A stretch of 64,000 nucleotides of DNA from Streptomyces sp. NBC_01754 (GTDB taxonomy: Bacteria; Actinomycetota; Actinomycetes; Streptomycetales; Streptomycetaceae), in contig NZ_CP109132.1 of assembly GCF_035918015.1 (NCBI RefSeq), positions 6,386,001-6,450,000 on the forward strand, in the 5' to 3' direction. Of this stretch, positions 51,239 to 61,093 are shown one piece after another. The position numbers were made by a program, and so were the translations under genes. The notes beneath the pieces were generated by a model. That model made no database searches. It saw only the letters and a program-made list of their open reading frames with translations, and had not been told where the DNA came from. Numbering within the stretch: position 1 is the stretch's first letter; each line of letters begins with the position of its first letter.

Positions 51239-51330
51239 GAGGGTGCGACGCCCTGCGGCCGTGGCACCACGGCCTGTCCGAGTGTCGGATTCCCGTAGCC
51301 CGTGCCGGCGGTCGCCGGTAGCGTTCCCGC

Positions 51331-52452
51331 ATGGCCGCGAAGAGGAGTCCCGCCGCACTGTCCAGCCGCGCGCTCAACCGGGCCACGCTGGAACGCCAGT
51401 TGCTGCTGCGGCGTACCGCGCTGCCGGCGAAGGACGCCGTCACCCGGCTCGTCGGCCTCCAGGCGCAGAATCCCCGGCCCCCGTACTTCCAGCTGCACGC
51501 CCGGCTGGAGGGTTTCGACCCCGCCGAGCTGTCGGCACTGATGGAGTCGCGCGAGGTGGTCCGGATCGTGACCCTGCGCTCCACGATCCACACGCACACC
51601 GCGCAGGACGCGCTCACCCTGCTGCCCCTGGTCCAGCCGGCCCGTGAACGCGAGCTGAAGGTCTTCCGGAGCGGCCTCACCGGCGTGGACCCGGACCTGC
51701 TCGCCGACCTGAGCAGGAAGCTCGTCGAGGAGCGCCCCCGCACCATGAAGGAGCTGCGGGAGGAACTGCTGGTCCACTGGCCGGACGCCGAACCGCGCTC
51801 CCTGTCCAACGCCGCCCGCTGCCTGCTGCCGCTGGTCCAGGTCACCCCGCGCGGACTGTGGGGGCGCGGCGGGCAGGTCGCGCTCACCACCGTCGAACAC
51901 TGGCTCGGCCGCCCCGCCGAGCCGGCGCCCGCACCCGACGGCATGGTGCTGCGCTACCTCGGCGCGTTCGGGCCCGCCTCGGTGAAGGACATGCAGCGAT
52001 GGGCCGGACTCACCAGGCTGCGCGAGGTCTTCGAGCGGCTGAGGCCCCGGCTGGCCACCTTCCGCGACGAGCACGGCGCCGAACTCTTCGACCTCCCCGA
52101 CGCCCCGCGCCCCGACCCCGGCACCCCGGCCCCGCCGCGCTTCCTGCCCGAGTTCGACAACGTCCTGCTCGGCCACGAGGACCGGACCCGGATCATCCCG
52201 GCCGCCTACCGCAACCGCAACGGCGTGGGCAACCAGGTGTACGGCTCGCTGCTCTACGACGGGTACCTCACGGGGATCTGGCGGGTGGACCGGGTGGACG
52301 ACACCGCGACCCTGACCCTCCAGACGTTCGCGGATCCCGGCCGGGCCGCGCGTGAGGAGACGGAGAAGGAGGCCGTCCGGATGCTGGAGGCGATGTCCGA
52401 CGCGAGCGCGTACGACATCCGGTACGCCCCGTTCGTCGACTTCGGCGACTGA
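51331..52452 (+). CDS. Winged-helix protein of the YcaQ/AlkX DNA glycosylase family (HTH_42)
   Basis: 373 residues. The pattern LVGLQAQNPRPPYFQLHARL includes the Q-x-Q signature of this superfamily, and LLYDGYLTGIWRVD lies near the C-terminus. Members carry tandem winged helices; characterised ones (AlkX, AlkZ) unhook DNA interstrand crosslinks or excise bulky lesions, the latter giving self-resistance in Streptomyces. Whether this one is an active glycosylase is not known. It is monocistronic. Confidence 0.8.
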   Translation: MAAKRSPAALSSRALNRATLERQLLLRRTALPAKDAVTRLVGLQAQNPRPPYFQLHARLEGFDPAELSALMESREVVRIVTLRSTIHTHTAQDALTLLPLVQPARERELKVFRSGLTGVDPDLLADLSRKLVEERPRTMKELREELLVHWPDAEPRSLSNAARCLLPLVQVTPRGLWGRGGQVALTTVEHWLGRPAEPAPAPDGMVLRYLGAFGPASVKDMQRWAGLTRLREVFERLRPRLATFRDEHGAELFDLPDAPRPDPGTPAPPRFLPEFDNVLLGHEDRTRIIPAAYRNRNGVGNQVYGSLLYDGYLTGIWRVDRVDDTATLTLQTFADPGRAAREETEKEAVRMLEAMSDASAYDIRYAPFVDFGD

Positions 52453-52482
52453 ACCCCGCCCGGTGCGACCGGGGTGGTGCCG

Positions 52483-53328
52483 TCAGGGCAGCAGTCCCGC
52501 CCGGCGCGCCGCCACCACCGCCTCCAGCCGGGTGTGCGCACCCAGCTTCCGCATTGCCGAGCGCAGATAGGCCTTCACCGTCTCCGGCCGCAGCCCCAGA
52601 CGCTCGGCCGCCACCGCGTTCGTGGCCCCCGACGCCACACAGGCCAGGACGTCCGTCTCCCGTGGCGCCAGCCGTACGACACCGGCCCCGGCCGGACGGT
52701 CGCCGCCGGCGGCCGAGGCGAGCCGCCCGCACACCGCGAGCAGCTCGTCGCGCAGGGCCGGGTCCGCGATCCGGGGCGCCAGTGCCCTCAGCTCGCGGTG
52801 CGCCTCCCGTACGTCCTCCCAGACGCCCGGCCCCACCGCCGTGCCGGTCAGCTGCTCCCGGGTGGCCGTGAGCAGTTGCCGCACCTCGTCCCGCACGGCC
52901 AGCGCCTGTTCCACGTCCCGGGCGGCCGACGCCGCCGCGTCGAACGTGCGGTCCCCCAGGGCGCGCGGGGCGCGCAGGGCCCCGTACAGCACCCCGCGCA
53001 CCCTGCGGCGTACGACGACGGGCACCGCGACGACCGAGCGCAGGCCCTCCGCCGCCACGGCCGTGTCGTACTCGTGGCTGATGTGGCGGGCGGAGGCGTA
53101 GTCGGTCACCGCGCACGGCCGCGACAGCGCGATCGCCTTGCCGCCGAGACCGCTGCCGGCCGAGATGACGAGCCCGCGCAACGCGGAGGTCTGGGCGCCG
53201 CTCAGCTCGGCGATGCGTGCGTGACGCGCGTCGGAGAGCAGTCCGCCGAAGACCACGGGCAGCCCGCTGGCACGTCGCAGCCTCAGCAGGGCCGCCTGGA
53301 CCTCGGTCGCCTCGCCCGGTTCTCCCAT
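52483..53328 (-). CDS. LuxR family regulator with GAF domain
   Basis: 281 residues. A GAF-like sensor domain covers about 20-135 (SGLGGKAIALSRPCAVTDYA ... SVVAVPVVVRRRVRGVLYG). A linker helix and a C-terminal LuxR helix-turn-helix follow (LAPRETDVLACVASGATN, then VAAERLGLRPETVKAYLRSA). It diverges from two acyl-CoA synthetase genes across 119 bases, so it probably controls them, perhaps in response to a small aromatic or fatty ligand (inference). Confidence 0.85.
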   Translation of the reverse strand: MGEPGEATEVQAALLRLRRASGLPVVFGGLLSDARHARIAELSGAQTSALRGLVISAGSGLGGKAIALSRPCAVTDYASARHISHEYDTAVAAEGLRSVVAVPVVVRRRVRGVLYGALRAPRALGDRTFDAAASAARDVEQALAVRDEVRQLLTATREQLTGTAVGPGVWEDVREAHRELRALAPRIADPALRDELLAVCGRLASAAGGDRPAGAGVVRLAPRETDVLACVASGATNAVAAERLGLRPETVKAYLRSAMRKLGAHTRLEAVVAARRAGLLP

Positions 53329-53447
53329 CGGGACACACCCCCGTCCTCTCGGTGGTACCCCCGTCCGGGGGTGGTGAGATCTGGGTCACTGTTCACATGA
53401 TGTTAAGGCCCGTCGTCCCGCAGACGGGTCAGCGATGAGGAGGGCAC

Positions 53448-55124
53448 ATGTCGGCAACCAGTGCGACGGAGACGTTCCGGGCAGCCCGGGACTTCCTGCT
53501 GGAGCACCGCGAGGACTACGCGAAGGCCTACGCGGGCTTCCGCTGGCCGCGCTCACCCCACTTCAACTGGGCGCTCGACTGGTTCGACGTCATCGCCGAG
53601 GGCAACGACCGCACCGCCCTGCACATCGTCGAGGAGGACGGCACCCGTACCGAGGTGTCCTTCGCCGAGATGGCCGACCGGTCGAACCGGGCGGCGAACT
53701 GGATGCGGGCGCGGGGCGTCGCGGCCGGTGACCGGATCCTCGTCATGCTCGGCAACCAGGCCGAACTGTGGGAGACCGCCCTGGCCGCGATGAAGCTGCG
53801 CGCCGTCGTCATCCCCGCCACCCCGCTGCTGGGCCCCGTCGACCTGCGCGACCGCGTCGAACGCGGCCGGGTCGCGCACGTCCTCGTACGGTCGGCGGAC
53901 GCGGCGAAGTTCGACGAGGTGCCCGGCGACTACACCCGCGTCGCGGTCGGCGGCGACGTGGACGGCTGGCTGTCCTACCGGGACGCCGACGAGGCGTCCG
54001 GCACCTTCACACCGGACCGGGAGACCGACGCCGACGAGGCGCTGATGCTCTACTTCACCTCCGGGACGACCGCCAGCCCCAAGCTCGTCGAGCACACCCA
54101 CGCGTCCTACCCGGTCGGCCACCTGGCGACGATGTACTGGATCGGGCTGAAGCCCGGTGACGTCCACCTCAACATCTCCTCGCCCGGCTGGGCCAAGCAC
54201 GCATGGTCCAACCTCTTCGCCCCGTGGAGCGCCGAGGCCACCGTCTTCATCTTCAACTACACCCGCTTCGACGCCGGCCGGCTGATGGCGGAGATGGACC
54301 GTTCGTCGGTGACCAGCTTCTGCGCCCCGCCGACCGTCTGGCGCATGCTCATCCAGGCCGACCTGTCGCAGCTGAGGACGCCGCCGCGCGAGGTCGTCGC
54401 CGCCGGTGAACCCCTCAACCCCGAGGTCATCGAGACGGTCCGGCGGGCGTGGGGCCTCACCATCCGGGACGGATTCGGGCAGACCGAGACCGCCGTCCAG
54501 GTCTCGAACAGCCCGGGCCAGCGGCTGAAGGCGGGCTCGATGGGCCGCCCCAGCCCCGGATTCACGGTGGAGCTGCTGGACCCGGTGACCGGAGAGCCCG
54601 GCGTGGCGGAGGGCGAGATCTCCCTCGACCTGTCCCACGCCCCCGTCGGGCTGATGACGGGCTATCACGGAGACCCGGAGCGCACCGCCCAGGCCATGGC
54701 CGGCGGCTACTACCGCACCGGCGACATCGGCTCCCGGGACGAGGACGGCTACCTCACCTACATCGGCCGGTCCGACGACGTGTTCAAGGCCTCCGACTAC
54801 AAGATCTCCCCGTTCGAGCTGGAGAGCGCGCTCCTCGAGCACGAGGCGGTCGCGGAGGCGGCGGTGGTGCCCGCCCCCGACCCGGTGAGGCTCGCCGTAC
54901 CGAAGGCGTACGTGGTGCTCGCGGAGGGCTGGGAGCCGGGACCGGACACCGCCAAGGTGCTGTTCGCGCACTCCCGGTCGCTCCTCGCCCCCTACAAGCG
55001 CGTCCGCAGACTGGAGTTCGCGGAGCTGCCCAAGACCGTCTCCGGGAAGATCCGCCGGATCGAACTACGCGAGGCGACCGCCCGGGGCACCGGTGCCGAG
55101 TTCGACGAGGGGGACCTGCGATGA
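53448..55124 (+). CDS. AMP-forming acyl-CoA synthetase (medium-chain/ACSM-like)
   Basis: 558 residues of the ANL superfamily. Adenylation motifs are [20 protein letters not shown] (A3), GFGQTETAV (A5), [16 protein letters not shown] (A7) and the C-terminal [14 protein letters not shown] with the catalytic Lys. The N-terminus and [14 protein letters not shown] match medium-chain acyl-CoA synthetases. It activates a carboxylic acid to its CoA thioester. The ATG follows GAGGAGGG. It shares ATGA with the next synthetase gene. Confidence 0.88.
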   Translation: MSATSATETFRAARDFLLEHREDYAKAYAGFRWPRSPHFNWALDWFDVIAEGNDRTALHIVEEDGTRTEVSFAEMADRSNRAANWMRARGVAAGDRILVMLGNQAELWETALAAMKLRAVVIPATPLLGPVDLRDRVERGRVAHVLVRSADAAKFDEVPGDYTRVAVGGDVDGWLSYRDADEASGTFTPDRETDADEALMLYFTSGTTASPKLVEHTHASYPVGHLATMYWIGLKPGDVHLNISSPGWAKHAWSNLFAPWSAEATVFIFNYTRFDAGRLMAEMDRSSVTSFCAPPTVWRMLIQADLSQLRTPPREVVAAGEPLNPEVIETVRRAWGLTIRDGFGQTETAVQVSNSPGQRLKAGSMGRPSPGFTVELLDPVTGEPGVAEGEISLDLSHAPVGLMTGYHGDPERTAQAMAGGYYRTGDIGSRDEDGYLTYIGRSDDVFKASDYKISPFELESALLEHEAVAEAAVVPAPDPVRLAVPKAYVVLAEGWEPGPDTAKVLFAHSRSLLAPYKRVRRLEFAELPKTVSGKIRRIELREATARGTGAEFDEGDLR

Positions 55125-56731
55125 CGGCCGAGCTGTCGTACGCCCACGGCACCGGCACCACACCGCTGCTCTGCGACACCGTCGGACGCAATCTCGCCCG
55201 GACCGTCGAGGCCTTCGGGGACCGTGAGGCCCTGGTCGACGTGGCCTCCGGGCGACGCTGGACGTACACCGAGTTCGGCGCCGCCGTCGAGGAACTGGCA
55301 CGGGCGCTGATGGCTTCCGGGGTGGCCAAGGGCGACCGGGTCGGCATCTGGGCCGTCAACTGCCCGGAGTGGGTGTTCGTCCAGTACGCGACGGCCCGCG
55401 TCGGCGCCGTCATGGTCAACATCAATCCGGCCTACCGGGCGCACGAGCTCCGGTTCGTCCTCGACCGGGCCGGCGTCTCCCTGCTGGTCGCCTCGCTCGG
55501 TCACCGCACCAGCGACCACCGGGCGCTCGTCGGCCAGGTCCGCGCCGACTGCCCCGCTCTCCGGGTGGTCCACCACATCGGTGACGCCTCCTGGGACGAC
55601 CTGGTCCGGACCGCCGCGTCGGTCACCCCCGAGCAACTCGCGGCGCGTGAGGCGGAGCTGTCCTGTGACGACCCGATCAACATCCAGTACACCTCGGGCA
55701 CCACCGGATTCCCCAAGGGAGCCACCCTCTCCCACCACAACATCCTCAACAACGGCTATTTCGTCGGCGAGACGGTGGCCTACACCGAGCACGACCGGGT
55801 CTGCCTGCCCGTGCCTTTCTACCACTGCTTCGGCATGGTCATGGGGAACCTGGGCGTCACCTCGCACGGCGCCTGCATCGTGATCCCGGCCCCCTCGTTC
55901 GAACCCGCCGCCGTGCTCGAAGCCGTCCAGCGGGAGCGCTGCACCTCGCTCTACGGCGTCCCCACCATGTTCATCGCGGAGCTGAACCTGCCGGACTTCG
56001 CCTCGTACGACCTCTCCTCGCTGCGGACCGGGATCATGGCCGGTTCGCCCTGCCCGGTGGAGGTGATGAAACGGGTCGTCGCCGAGATGCACATGGACGA
56101 GGTGTCCATCTGCTACGGCATGACGGAGACCTCCCCGGTCTCCAACCAGACCCGCCGCGACGACGACCTGGAGCGCCGTACGGGCACGGTGGGTCGGGCG
56201 CTGCCCCACATCGAGGTCAAGGTCGTCGACCCGGTGACGGGGGTGACCGTGCCGCGCGGCGAGGCCGGTGAGCTGTGCACCCGCGGCTACAGCGTGATGC
56301 TCGGCTACTGGGGCGAACCGGAACGGACCGCGGAGGTCATCGACGCGGGCCGCTGGATGCACACCGGGGACCTCGCGGTGATGCGCGAGGACGGATACGT
56401 CCAGATCATCGGCCGTATCAAGGACATGATCATCCGGGGCGGCGAGAACGTGTACCCCCGGGAGGTGGAGGAGTTCCTCCACGGCCATCCGAAGATCGCC
56501 GACGTCCAGGTGGTCGGTGTTCCGGACGAGAAGTACGGCGAGGAGATCCTGGCCTGTGTCATCCCGCGCGACCCGGCCGACGCGCCGACCCTGGAGGAGG
56601 TGACGGCGTACTGCCGCGAGCAGTTGGCGCACTACAAGATCCCGCGCCGGCTGCGCCTCCTCGACGCCTTCCCGATGACGGTCAGCGGCAAGGTCCGCAA
56701 GATCGAACTGCGGGAGGGCTACGGGGAGTAG
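55121..56731 (+). CDS. Fatty-acyl-CoA synthetase (AMP-binding, FadD-like)
   Basis: 536 residues of the same superfamily but clearly a different branch. Motifs are [67 protein letters not shown] and [13 protein letters not shown]. The pattern fits FadD-like enzymes acting on medium- or long-chain acids. The coupled pair suggests two chain-length ranges feeding beta-oxidation, though no other beta-oxidation gene is adjacent. A strong terminator follows. Confidence 0.88.
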   Translation: MTAELSYAHGTGTTPLLCDTVGRNLARTVEAFGDREALVDVASGRRWTYTEFGAAVEELARALMASGVAKGDRVGIWAVNCPEWVFVQYATARVGAVMVNINPAYRAHELRFVLDRAGVSLLVASLGHRTSDHRALVGQVRADCPALRVVHHIGDASWDDLVRTAASVTPEQLAAREAELSCDDPINIQYTSGTTGFPKGATLSHHNILNNGYFVGETVAYTEHDRVCLPVPFYHCFGMVMGNLGVTSHGACIVIPAPSFEPAAVLEAVQRERCTSLYGVPTMFIAELNLPDFASYDLSSLRTGIMAGSPCPVEVMKRVVAEMHMDEVSICYGMTETSPVSNQTRRDDDLERRTGTVGRALPHIEVKVVDPVTGVTVPRGEAGELCTRGYSVMLGYWGEPERTAEVIDAGRWMHTGDLAVMREDGYVQIIGRIKDMIIRGGENVYPREVEEFLHGHPKIADVQVVGVPDEKYGEEILACVIPRDPADAPTLEEVTAYCREQLAHYKIPRRLRLLDAFPMTVSGKVRKIELREGYGE

Positions 56732-56782
56732 GAACCGGTCCCGCGAACAGGAGCGGGGAGCGGAGGAGCGGAGCGGGCCGAG

Positions 56783-56826
56783 GTGTGGGGGGCGGTCCTG
56801 ACGGTCGTCAGGACCGCCCCCCACAC
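56783..56826. terminator. 20-bp perfect hairpin terminator
   Basis: Arms 56783-56802 and 56807-56826 are complementary over 20 bases around the tetraloop GGTC, between the FadD-like gene and the convergent small gene. Confidence 0.9.
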
Positions 56827-56829
56827 ACC

Positions 56830-57051
56830 TCAGGCTGCCTCTGTGATTCCGGAGCCTATGCCGCGGGTGGCCGCGGCCCATTCGATGAGCAGGACCTCGT
56901 ACTGCGCGGACTCCACGGACGACCAGTCCTGGCCGGCCCGCTCGTCCACGAGCGCACGGATCGCCTCGTTCGTCTCGACGACGGCCGGGTGCGTCGGCTG
57001 CGTCGGGAAGACGGGCGCGGGGTAGGGGGAGAGTCGTGGAGTTAAGACCAT
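56830..57051 (-). CDS. Small conserved-looking protein of unknown function
   Basis: 73 residues: a Pro-rich start (TPRLSPYPAPVFPTQPTHPA) followed by an amphipathic helical part (ETNEAIRALVDERAGQDW and YEVLLIEWAAATRGIG). Codon use is typical of the genome and the gene sits cleanly between a terminator and its own upstream region. No signal peptide or motif is recognised. GTGAAGG lies directly before the ATG. Confidence 0.6.
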   Translation of the reverse strand: MVLTPRLSPYPAPVFPTQPTHPAVVETNEAIRALVDERAGQDWSSVESAQYEVLLIEWAAATRGIGSGITEAA

Positions 57052-57123
57052 GCCTTCACTCTACGTCTCCATACTGACAACAGTCCGAACATATGTGGCT
57101 GCTGGGGCAGGGGGTGACTGAAA

Positions 57124-57675
57124 TCATGCCCCGGGGTGAGGAGGAAGCCTGCGGCGCATGCAGACGCGTGGCCACCGGTCCAGGCCGTGTTCTGCCTCCT
57201 GGTTCCTGATCTCCCGCAGTTCTTCGCCGACTTCGCCCGCCGCCAGTGTCCGGAATCCGATGCGCTCGTAGTACGGGGCGTTCCACGGGACTCCGGTGAA
57301 GGTGGTGAGGGTGAGGGAGTCCAGCCCCTGCACCTCCGCCCAGTCGGCGAGACGCTCGATGAGCGCGCGTCCCACGCCCCGGCGGGCGGCCTTGGGATCC
57401 ACCGACACCTGTTCGATGTGGGCCGCCCCGTCCACCCGGTCCGCGAGCAGATAGCCGACCGGGTGGTCGTCGGGTTCCTCGGCCGCCACCCAGCAGCGGC
57501 CGGCGCGGGTGTAGTCCTCCAGTACGTCGAGCGGCGGGGGCTCGTCGTCGGCGATCGTGTGCATGCCGAATGTCCGGAAGGGCTCGCCGGCGGCGCGTTC
57601 GATGTCCTGGAGCAGCGGGAGTTCGGCGCGGCGGGCGGGGCGTATGCGCATGGTGCCAGTATGACCGGTGGTCAT
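57124..57675 (-). CDS. GNAT family N-acetyltransferase
   Basis: 183 residues with the GNAT fold. The acetyl-CoA loop is in [20 protein letters not shown], followed by [24 protein letters not shown], the usual beta6-alpha4 region. Substrate is unknown. I chose the ATG at 57675 because it overlaps the stop of the zinc-ribbon gene (ATGA), indicating coupling; the internal ATG at 57651 ([11 protein letters not shown]) is where homology starts. Confidence 0.82.
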   Translation of the reverse strand: MTTGHTGTMRIRPARRAELPLLQDIERAAGEPFRTFGMHTIADDEPPPLDVLEDYTRAGRCWVAAEEPDDHPVGYLLADRVDGAAHIEQVSVDPKAARRGVGRALIERLADWAEVQGLDSLTLTTFTGVPWNAPYYERIGFRTLAAGEVGEELREIRNQEAEHGLDRWPRVCMRRRLPPHPGA

Positions 57676-58385
57676 GGACCGGTGCCGACGAGTTCCTCGG
57701 CGGGGCCGTTGACCGGCTGCGGGGTGCCCGTGAGATCCATGACGAAGAGCGGGATGGCGAGGCCGTCGCCGCGCGCCCTGGCGTCGTCGGCGTATCCGGC
57801 CAGGGAGAAGAACACGCTGGTCACGGACGAGTTGAGGGCGTTCAGCCAGAGGCATTCGACATCGCGCAGGGCCGTCGCCCGGGTGGTCGAGTCGACCTGG
57901 GCGATGAGCCCGGCCGCCCTCAGGTCGATCCTGGACAGCGGGCGCACCTCGGGCTGGACGACGTCGCGGTATCCCAGCCAGGTCAGATAGAGCGCGGCGG
58001 CGCTGACCGCGTCGCGGGCCGTGCGGATCACCAGGGGCCGGAACGGCGGACGCGGGTGCGCGGCCGTGCGGGGGAGCGGTATGTGGGACGGCGCGGCCGG
58101 ACGAACCGCCGGCCCGCCGCGGGTGGCGACCGGGCGGACCGGTATGCGCAGCACCGTCCCGCAGGGACAGCAGAGTTCGGGGTGGGGCCACTGGTCGCGG
58201 CGGCCGCAGTGGTGGCAGCGGACGCTCACCCAGTCGTCCGTCCAGGTGCGGTGCGTGATCGGTTCGGGCGGGGCGCCGCGCTGGAGCGGCGGTGCGGTCG
58301 GTGCACCGCACGGGCAGGGGTACACCGGGGCGATGTAGGTGTGGTCCCGACGGCAGACGGGGCAGCGCACCGGTACGGACTCCAT
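57672..58385 (-). CDS. Zinc-ribbon protein with a restriction-endonuclease-like C-terminal domain
   Basis: 237 residues. The first 85 contain four Cys pairs (CPVC, CPCG, CHHC, CPCG), enough for two zinc ribbons. After a Pro-rich linker, the C-terminal region ([18 protein letters not shown], then [11 protein letters not shown] and [16 protein letters not shown]) resembles Mrr-like nuclease folds. The position usually filled by a catalytic Lys reads QVD, so nuclease activity is doubtful. ATG 58385 follows GGAAGGGG. It is coupled to the GNAT gene. The assignment is tentative. Confidence 0.55.
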   Translation of the reverse strand: MESVPVRCPVCRRDHTYIAPVYPCPCGAPTAPPLQRGAPPEPITHRTWTDDWVSVRCHHCGRRDQWPHPELCCPCGTVLRIPVRPVATRGGPAVRPAAPSHIPLPRTAAHPRPPFRPLVIRTARDAVSAAALYLTWLGYRDVVQPEVRPLSRIDLRAAGLIAQVDSTTRATALRDVECLWLNALNSSVTSVFFSLAGYADDARARGDGLAIPLFVMDLTGTPQPVNGPAEELVGTGP

Positions 58386-58497
58386 GATCTGCCCCTTCCG
58401 TCCCCTGGGGCGCGACCCTTGCCCCCGTGTCCCCATCGTCCACCAGGAGCGATGTTCTGGGCAGGGACTTGGCGTATTCCGTGCGGTCGAACCTCTC

Positions 58498-58527
58498 TTG
58501 ACGGCCGTCCCGGGATCGCTCTAGATT
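58498..58527 (+). promoter_or_regulatory. Promoter of glyoxylate carboligase
   Basis: TTGACG (58498-58503) and TAGATT (58522-58527) are 18 bases apart, a strong housekeeping-type promoter. The predicted start is near 58534, about 90 bases before the gcl ATG. Confidence 0.75.
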
Positions 58528-58530
58528 ACT

Positions 58531-58565
58531 TCCATATAGCAGAACCGAGATTCCACAATGCGGAA
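58531..58565 (+). promoter_or_regulatory. Tandem operator sites TTCC-N7-NGAA for gcl
   Basis: TTCCATATAGCAGAA (58531-58545) and TTCCACAATGCGGAA (58551-58565) start exactly 20 bases apart, two helical turns, directly downstream of the predicted transcript start. The second is a TTCC-N7-GGAA dyad. IclR-type repressors of allantoin and glyoxylate genes (AllR) bind comparable sites, so a glyoxylate- or allantoate-responsive repressor is likely; no such gene is in the window. Confidence 0.65.
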
Positions 58566-58625
58566 ATGGTGCTCTCAGGTGGCGCGACAGAGCCCGAATC
58601 CACCACGTCCGAGCAGGAGTACTCC

Positions 58626-60407
58626 ATGCCCCGTATGACCGCTGCCCGCGCGGCAGTCGAGATCCTCAAGCGCGAAGGCGTCAGCAACGCCTTCGGTGTG
58701 CCCGGTGCCGCGATCAATCCGTTCTACGCGGCGCTCGAGGCGGCCGGCGGGGTGCACCACACCCTCGCCCGCCATGTCGAGGGCGCCTCCCACATGGCCG
58801 AGGGCTACACCCGCGCCGCGGCCGGGAACATCGGCGTCTGCGTCGGCACGTCCGGCCCGGCCGGCACCGACATGATCACCGGTCTGTACTCCGCCATCGC
58901 CGACTCCGTCCCGATCCTCTGCATCACCGGCCAGGCCCCGACGGCCGTGCTCCACAAGGAGGACTTCCAGGCCGTCGACATCGCGTCGATCGCCGCCCCG
59001 GTGACCAAGGCCGCCACCACCGTCCTGGAGGCCGCCCAGGTCCCCGGTGTCTTCCAGCAGGCCTTCCACCTCATGCGCACCGGCCGGCCCGGGCCGGTCC
59101 TCATCGACCTGCCGATCGACGTGCAGCTGACCGAGATCGAGTTCGACCCCGAGCTGTACGAGCCGCTGCCGGTGCACAAGCCCGCGGCGAGCCGCAGGCA
59201 GATCGAGCGCGCGCTGGACATGCTGGAGGCCTCCGAACGTCCGCTGATCGTCGCCGGTGGCGGCATCATCAACGCCGACGCGTCCGCGCTGCTGGTGCAG
59301 TTCGCCGAGCTGGCCGGTGTCCCGGTCGTCCCCACCCTCATGGGGTGGGGCACCCTCCCGGACGACCACGCGCTCAACGCGGGCATGGTCGGCCTCCAGA
59401 CCTCGCACCGCTACGGCAACGCGAACTTCCTGGCGTCCGACTTCGTCCTCGGCATCGGCAACCGCTGGGCCAACCGCCACACCGGCAGGCTGGACGTCTA
59501 CACCGAGGGCCGCACCTTCGTCCACATCGACGTCGAACCCACCCAGCTGGGCAAGATCTTCGCCCCGGACCTCGGCATCGCCTCCGACGCCGGGGCCGCG
59601 CTGGAACTCTTCGTCGAGGTCGCGCGCGAACGGAAGGCGGCGGGCCGGCTGAAGGACCGCGCGGAATGGGCGGCGTCCACCCAGGAGCGTCGGGCGGCCC
59701 TCCAGCGCCGTACGCACTTCGCGGACGTGCCGCTGAAGCCGCAGCGCGTCTACGAGGAGATGAACCGCGCCTTCGGCCCGGAGACCCGGTACGTCACCAC
59801 CATCGGCCTCTCCCAGATCGCGGGAGCGCAGATGCTGCACGTCTACCGGCCGCGCCACTGGATCAACTGCGGCCAGGCGGGCCCGCTGGGCTGGACCATC
59901 CCGGCCGCGCTCGGCGTCGCCACGGCCGACCCGGACGGTTCGGTCGTCGCGCTCTCCGGCGACTACGACTTCCAGTTCATGCTGGAGGAGCTGGCCGTCG
60001 GCGCGCAGCACCGCATCCCCTATGTGCACGTGCTGGTGAACAACTCCTACCTGGGGCTCATCCGGCAGGCGCAGCGCAACTTCGACATCGACTTCCAGGT
60101 CAACCTCGAGTTCGAGAACCTCAACTCCCCGGAGCTGGGCGTCTACGGCGTGGACCACGTCAAGGTCGTCGAGGGCCTGGGCTGCAAGGCCCTCCGGGTC
60201 ACCGAACCGGAGGGACTGCTGCCGGCGTTCGAGGAGGCGAAGAAGCTGGCGGCGGAGCACCGGGTGCCGGTCGTCGTGGAGGCGATCCTGGAGCGGGTCA
60301 CGAACATCTCGATGAGCGGGACGGACATCGCCTCGGTCAACGAGTTCGAGGACCTGGCGACCGAACCGGGCCACGCGCCGACGGCGATCCGGCCGCTGGC
60401 GGTCTGA
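58626..60407 (+). CDS. gcl: Glyoxylate carboligase (tartronate-semialdehyde synthase)
   Basis: 593 residues of the ThDP-dependent family. It is distinguished from acetolactate synthase and PoxB by the Val in place of the catalytic Glu ([15 protein letters not shown]), a hallmark of Gcl. The diphosphate motif starts [10 protein letters not shown] and ends in NN. It joins two glyoxylates to tartronate semialdehyde plus CO2, the entry to glycerate. Its partners, the reductase and hydroxypyruvate isomerase, are encoded nearby on the other strand, beyond catalase. The ATG is preceded by GAGTACTCC with a weak ribosome site. Confidence 0.93.
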   Translation: MPRMTAARAAVEILKREGVSNAFGVPGAAINPFYAALEAAGGVHHTLARHVEGASHMAEGYTRAAAGNIGVCVGTSGPAGTDMITGLYSAIADSVPILCITGQAPTAVLHKEDFQAVDIASIAAPVTKAATTVLEAAQVPGVFQQAFHLMRTGRPGPVLIDLPIDVQLTEIEFDPELYEPLPVHKPAASRRQIERALDMLEASERPLIVAGGGIINADASALLVQFAELAGVPVVPTLMGWGTLPDDHALNAGMVGLQTSHRYGNANFLASDFVLGIGNRWANRHTGRLDVYTEGRTFVHIDVEPTQLGKIFAPDLGIASDAGAALELFVEVARERKAAGRLKDRAEWAASTQERRAALQRRTHFADVPLKPQRVYEEMNRAFGPETRYVTTIGLSQIAGAQMLHVYRPRHWINCGQAGPLGWTIPAALGVATADPDGSVVALSGDYDFQFMLEELAVGAQHRIPYVHVLVNNSYLGLIRQAQRNFDIDFQVNLEFENLNSPELGVYGVDHVKVVEGLGCKALRVTEPEGLLPAFEEAKKLAAEHRVPVVVEAILERVTNISMSGTDIASVNEFEDLATEPGHAPTAIRPLAV

Positions 60408-60452
60408 GGCCGAGGACGGCCAGGGACGGCCGTCCGGCTTTCCGCCCCGCGC

Positions 60453-60504
60453 ACACGACGCCGGCCTCCGCGTCCCTTCCGGGACGCGGAGGCCGGCGTC
60501 GTGT
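60453..60504 (+). terminator. 24-bp perfect hairpin terminator after gcl
   Basis: Arms 60453-60476 and 60481-60504 are complementary over 24 bases around the tetraloop TTCC, 45 bases after the gcl stop. Confidence 0.92.
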
Positions 60505-61028
60505 CGTGCGTGCGGGGCTCGACGCGCTGATCGCGCACACCACATGGGCGCGGAGGGGCCGGCCGCCGGATCCGGCGACGAACCGCCACGGAGCGCCGGG
60601 GAGGTACTGCTCGGCGGTGGCCGCGTCCGGATGGGGCGGGACGTCGTCGAACGGCCGTGACGCGGACCGAGCGCACGCCGCGGATCGGGCGTGCGCTCGG
60701 GTTTGCGGTGGCCGGCGACGACGGGGTGTTCACCCAGGCCGGCCTCGAGGCGCGGGCCGAGGAGCCGGGAGGGGCCGGAACGGTGCCGTCCCGCGAGGGT
60801 GCGGCGGTCCCCCTTCGGGCGGTGGACGTCACCGGCACAGCCGGACGACTCCGGTGCCGGTGAGGCCGCCGCGGGTGCGTCGGGCGGCCGTGGAACGGTC
60901 CCCGCCCGACGCACAGCGACCGCGGCGGCGGACGGCGGCCCCGTGAGCGGTCCGGTCCCCTCAGGTCCGGAACCGGTCCGCCGGGCCCTGCGCCACCGCA
61001 CTGGCGTCGTCCGCCGCCGCGGCCGCGT
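60505..61028. other. 524-base stretch without a clear gene
   Basis: Between the gcl and catalase terminators no frame has a ribosome site and a recognisable product. A forward frame at 60657-60863 (68 codons, RIGRALGFAVAGDDGVFTQA and on) has coding-like third positions and might be a gene remnant. The remainder shows no repeats or signals. Confidence 0.4.
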
Positions 61029-61078
61029 CCTGCCGGTGCCGCGCGGCACCCCTCATCCGGGTGCGCGGCACCGGCAGG
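61029..61078 (-). terminator. Bulged hairpin after catalase
   Basis: A 16-bp perfect stem (61029-61044 with 61063-61078) encloses an 18-base region that can pair further. It lies 16 bases downstream of the catalase stop on the reverse strand. Confidence 0.75.
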
Positions 61079-61093
61079 GCCTGGGAAGGAGGC

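Noticed and set aside
58626..60407. Acetolactate synthase
   Set aside because: The catalytic Glu position is Val (RHVEG), as in glyoxylate carboligase, and glxR/hyi are close by.
60657..60863. A 68-codon forward frame as a confident gene
   Set aside because: No ribosome site or recognisable family; kept only as a possible remnant.
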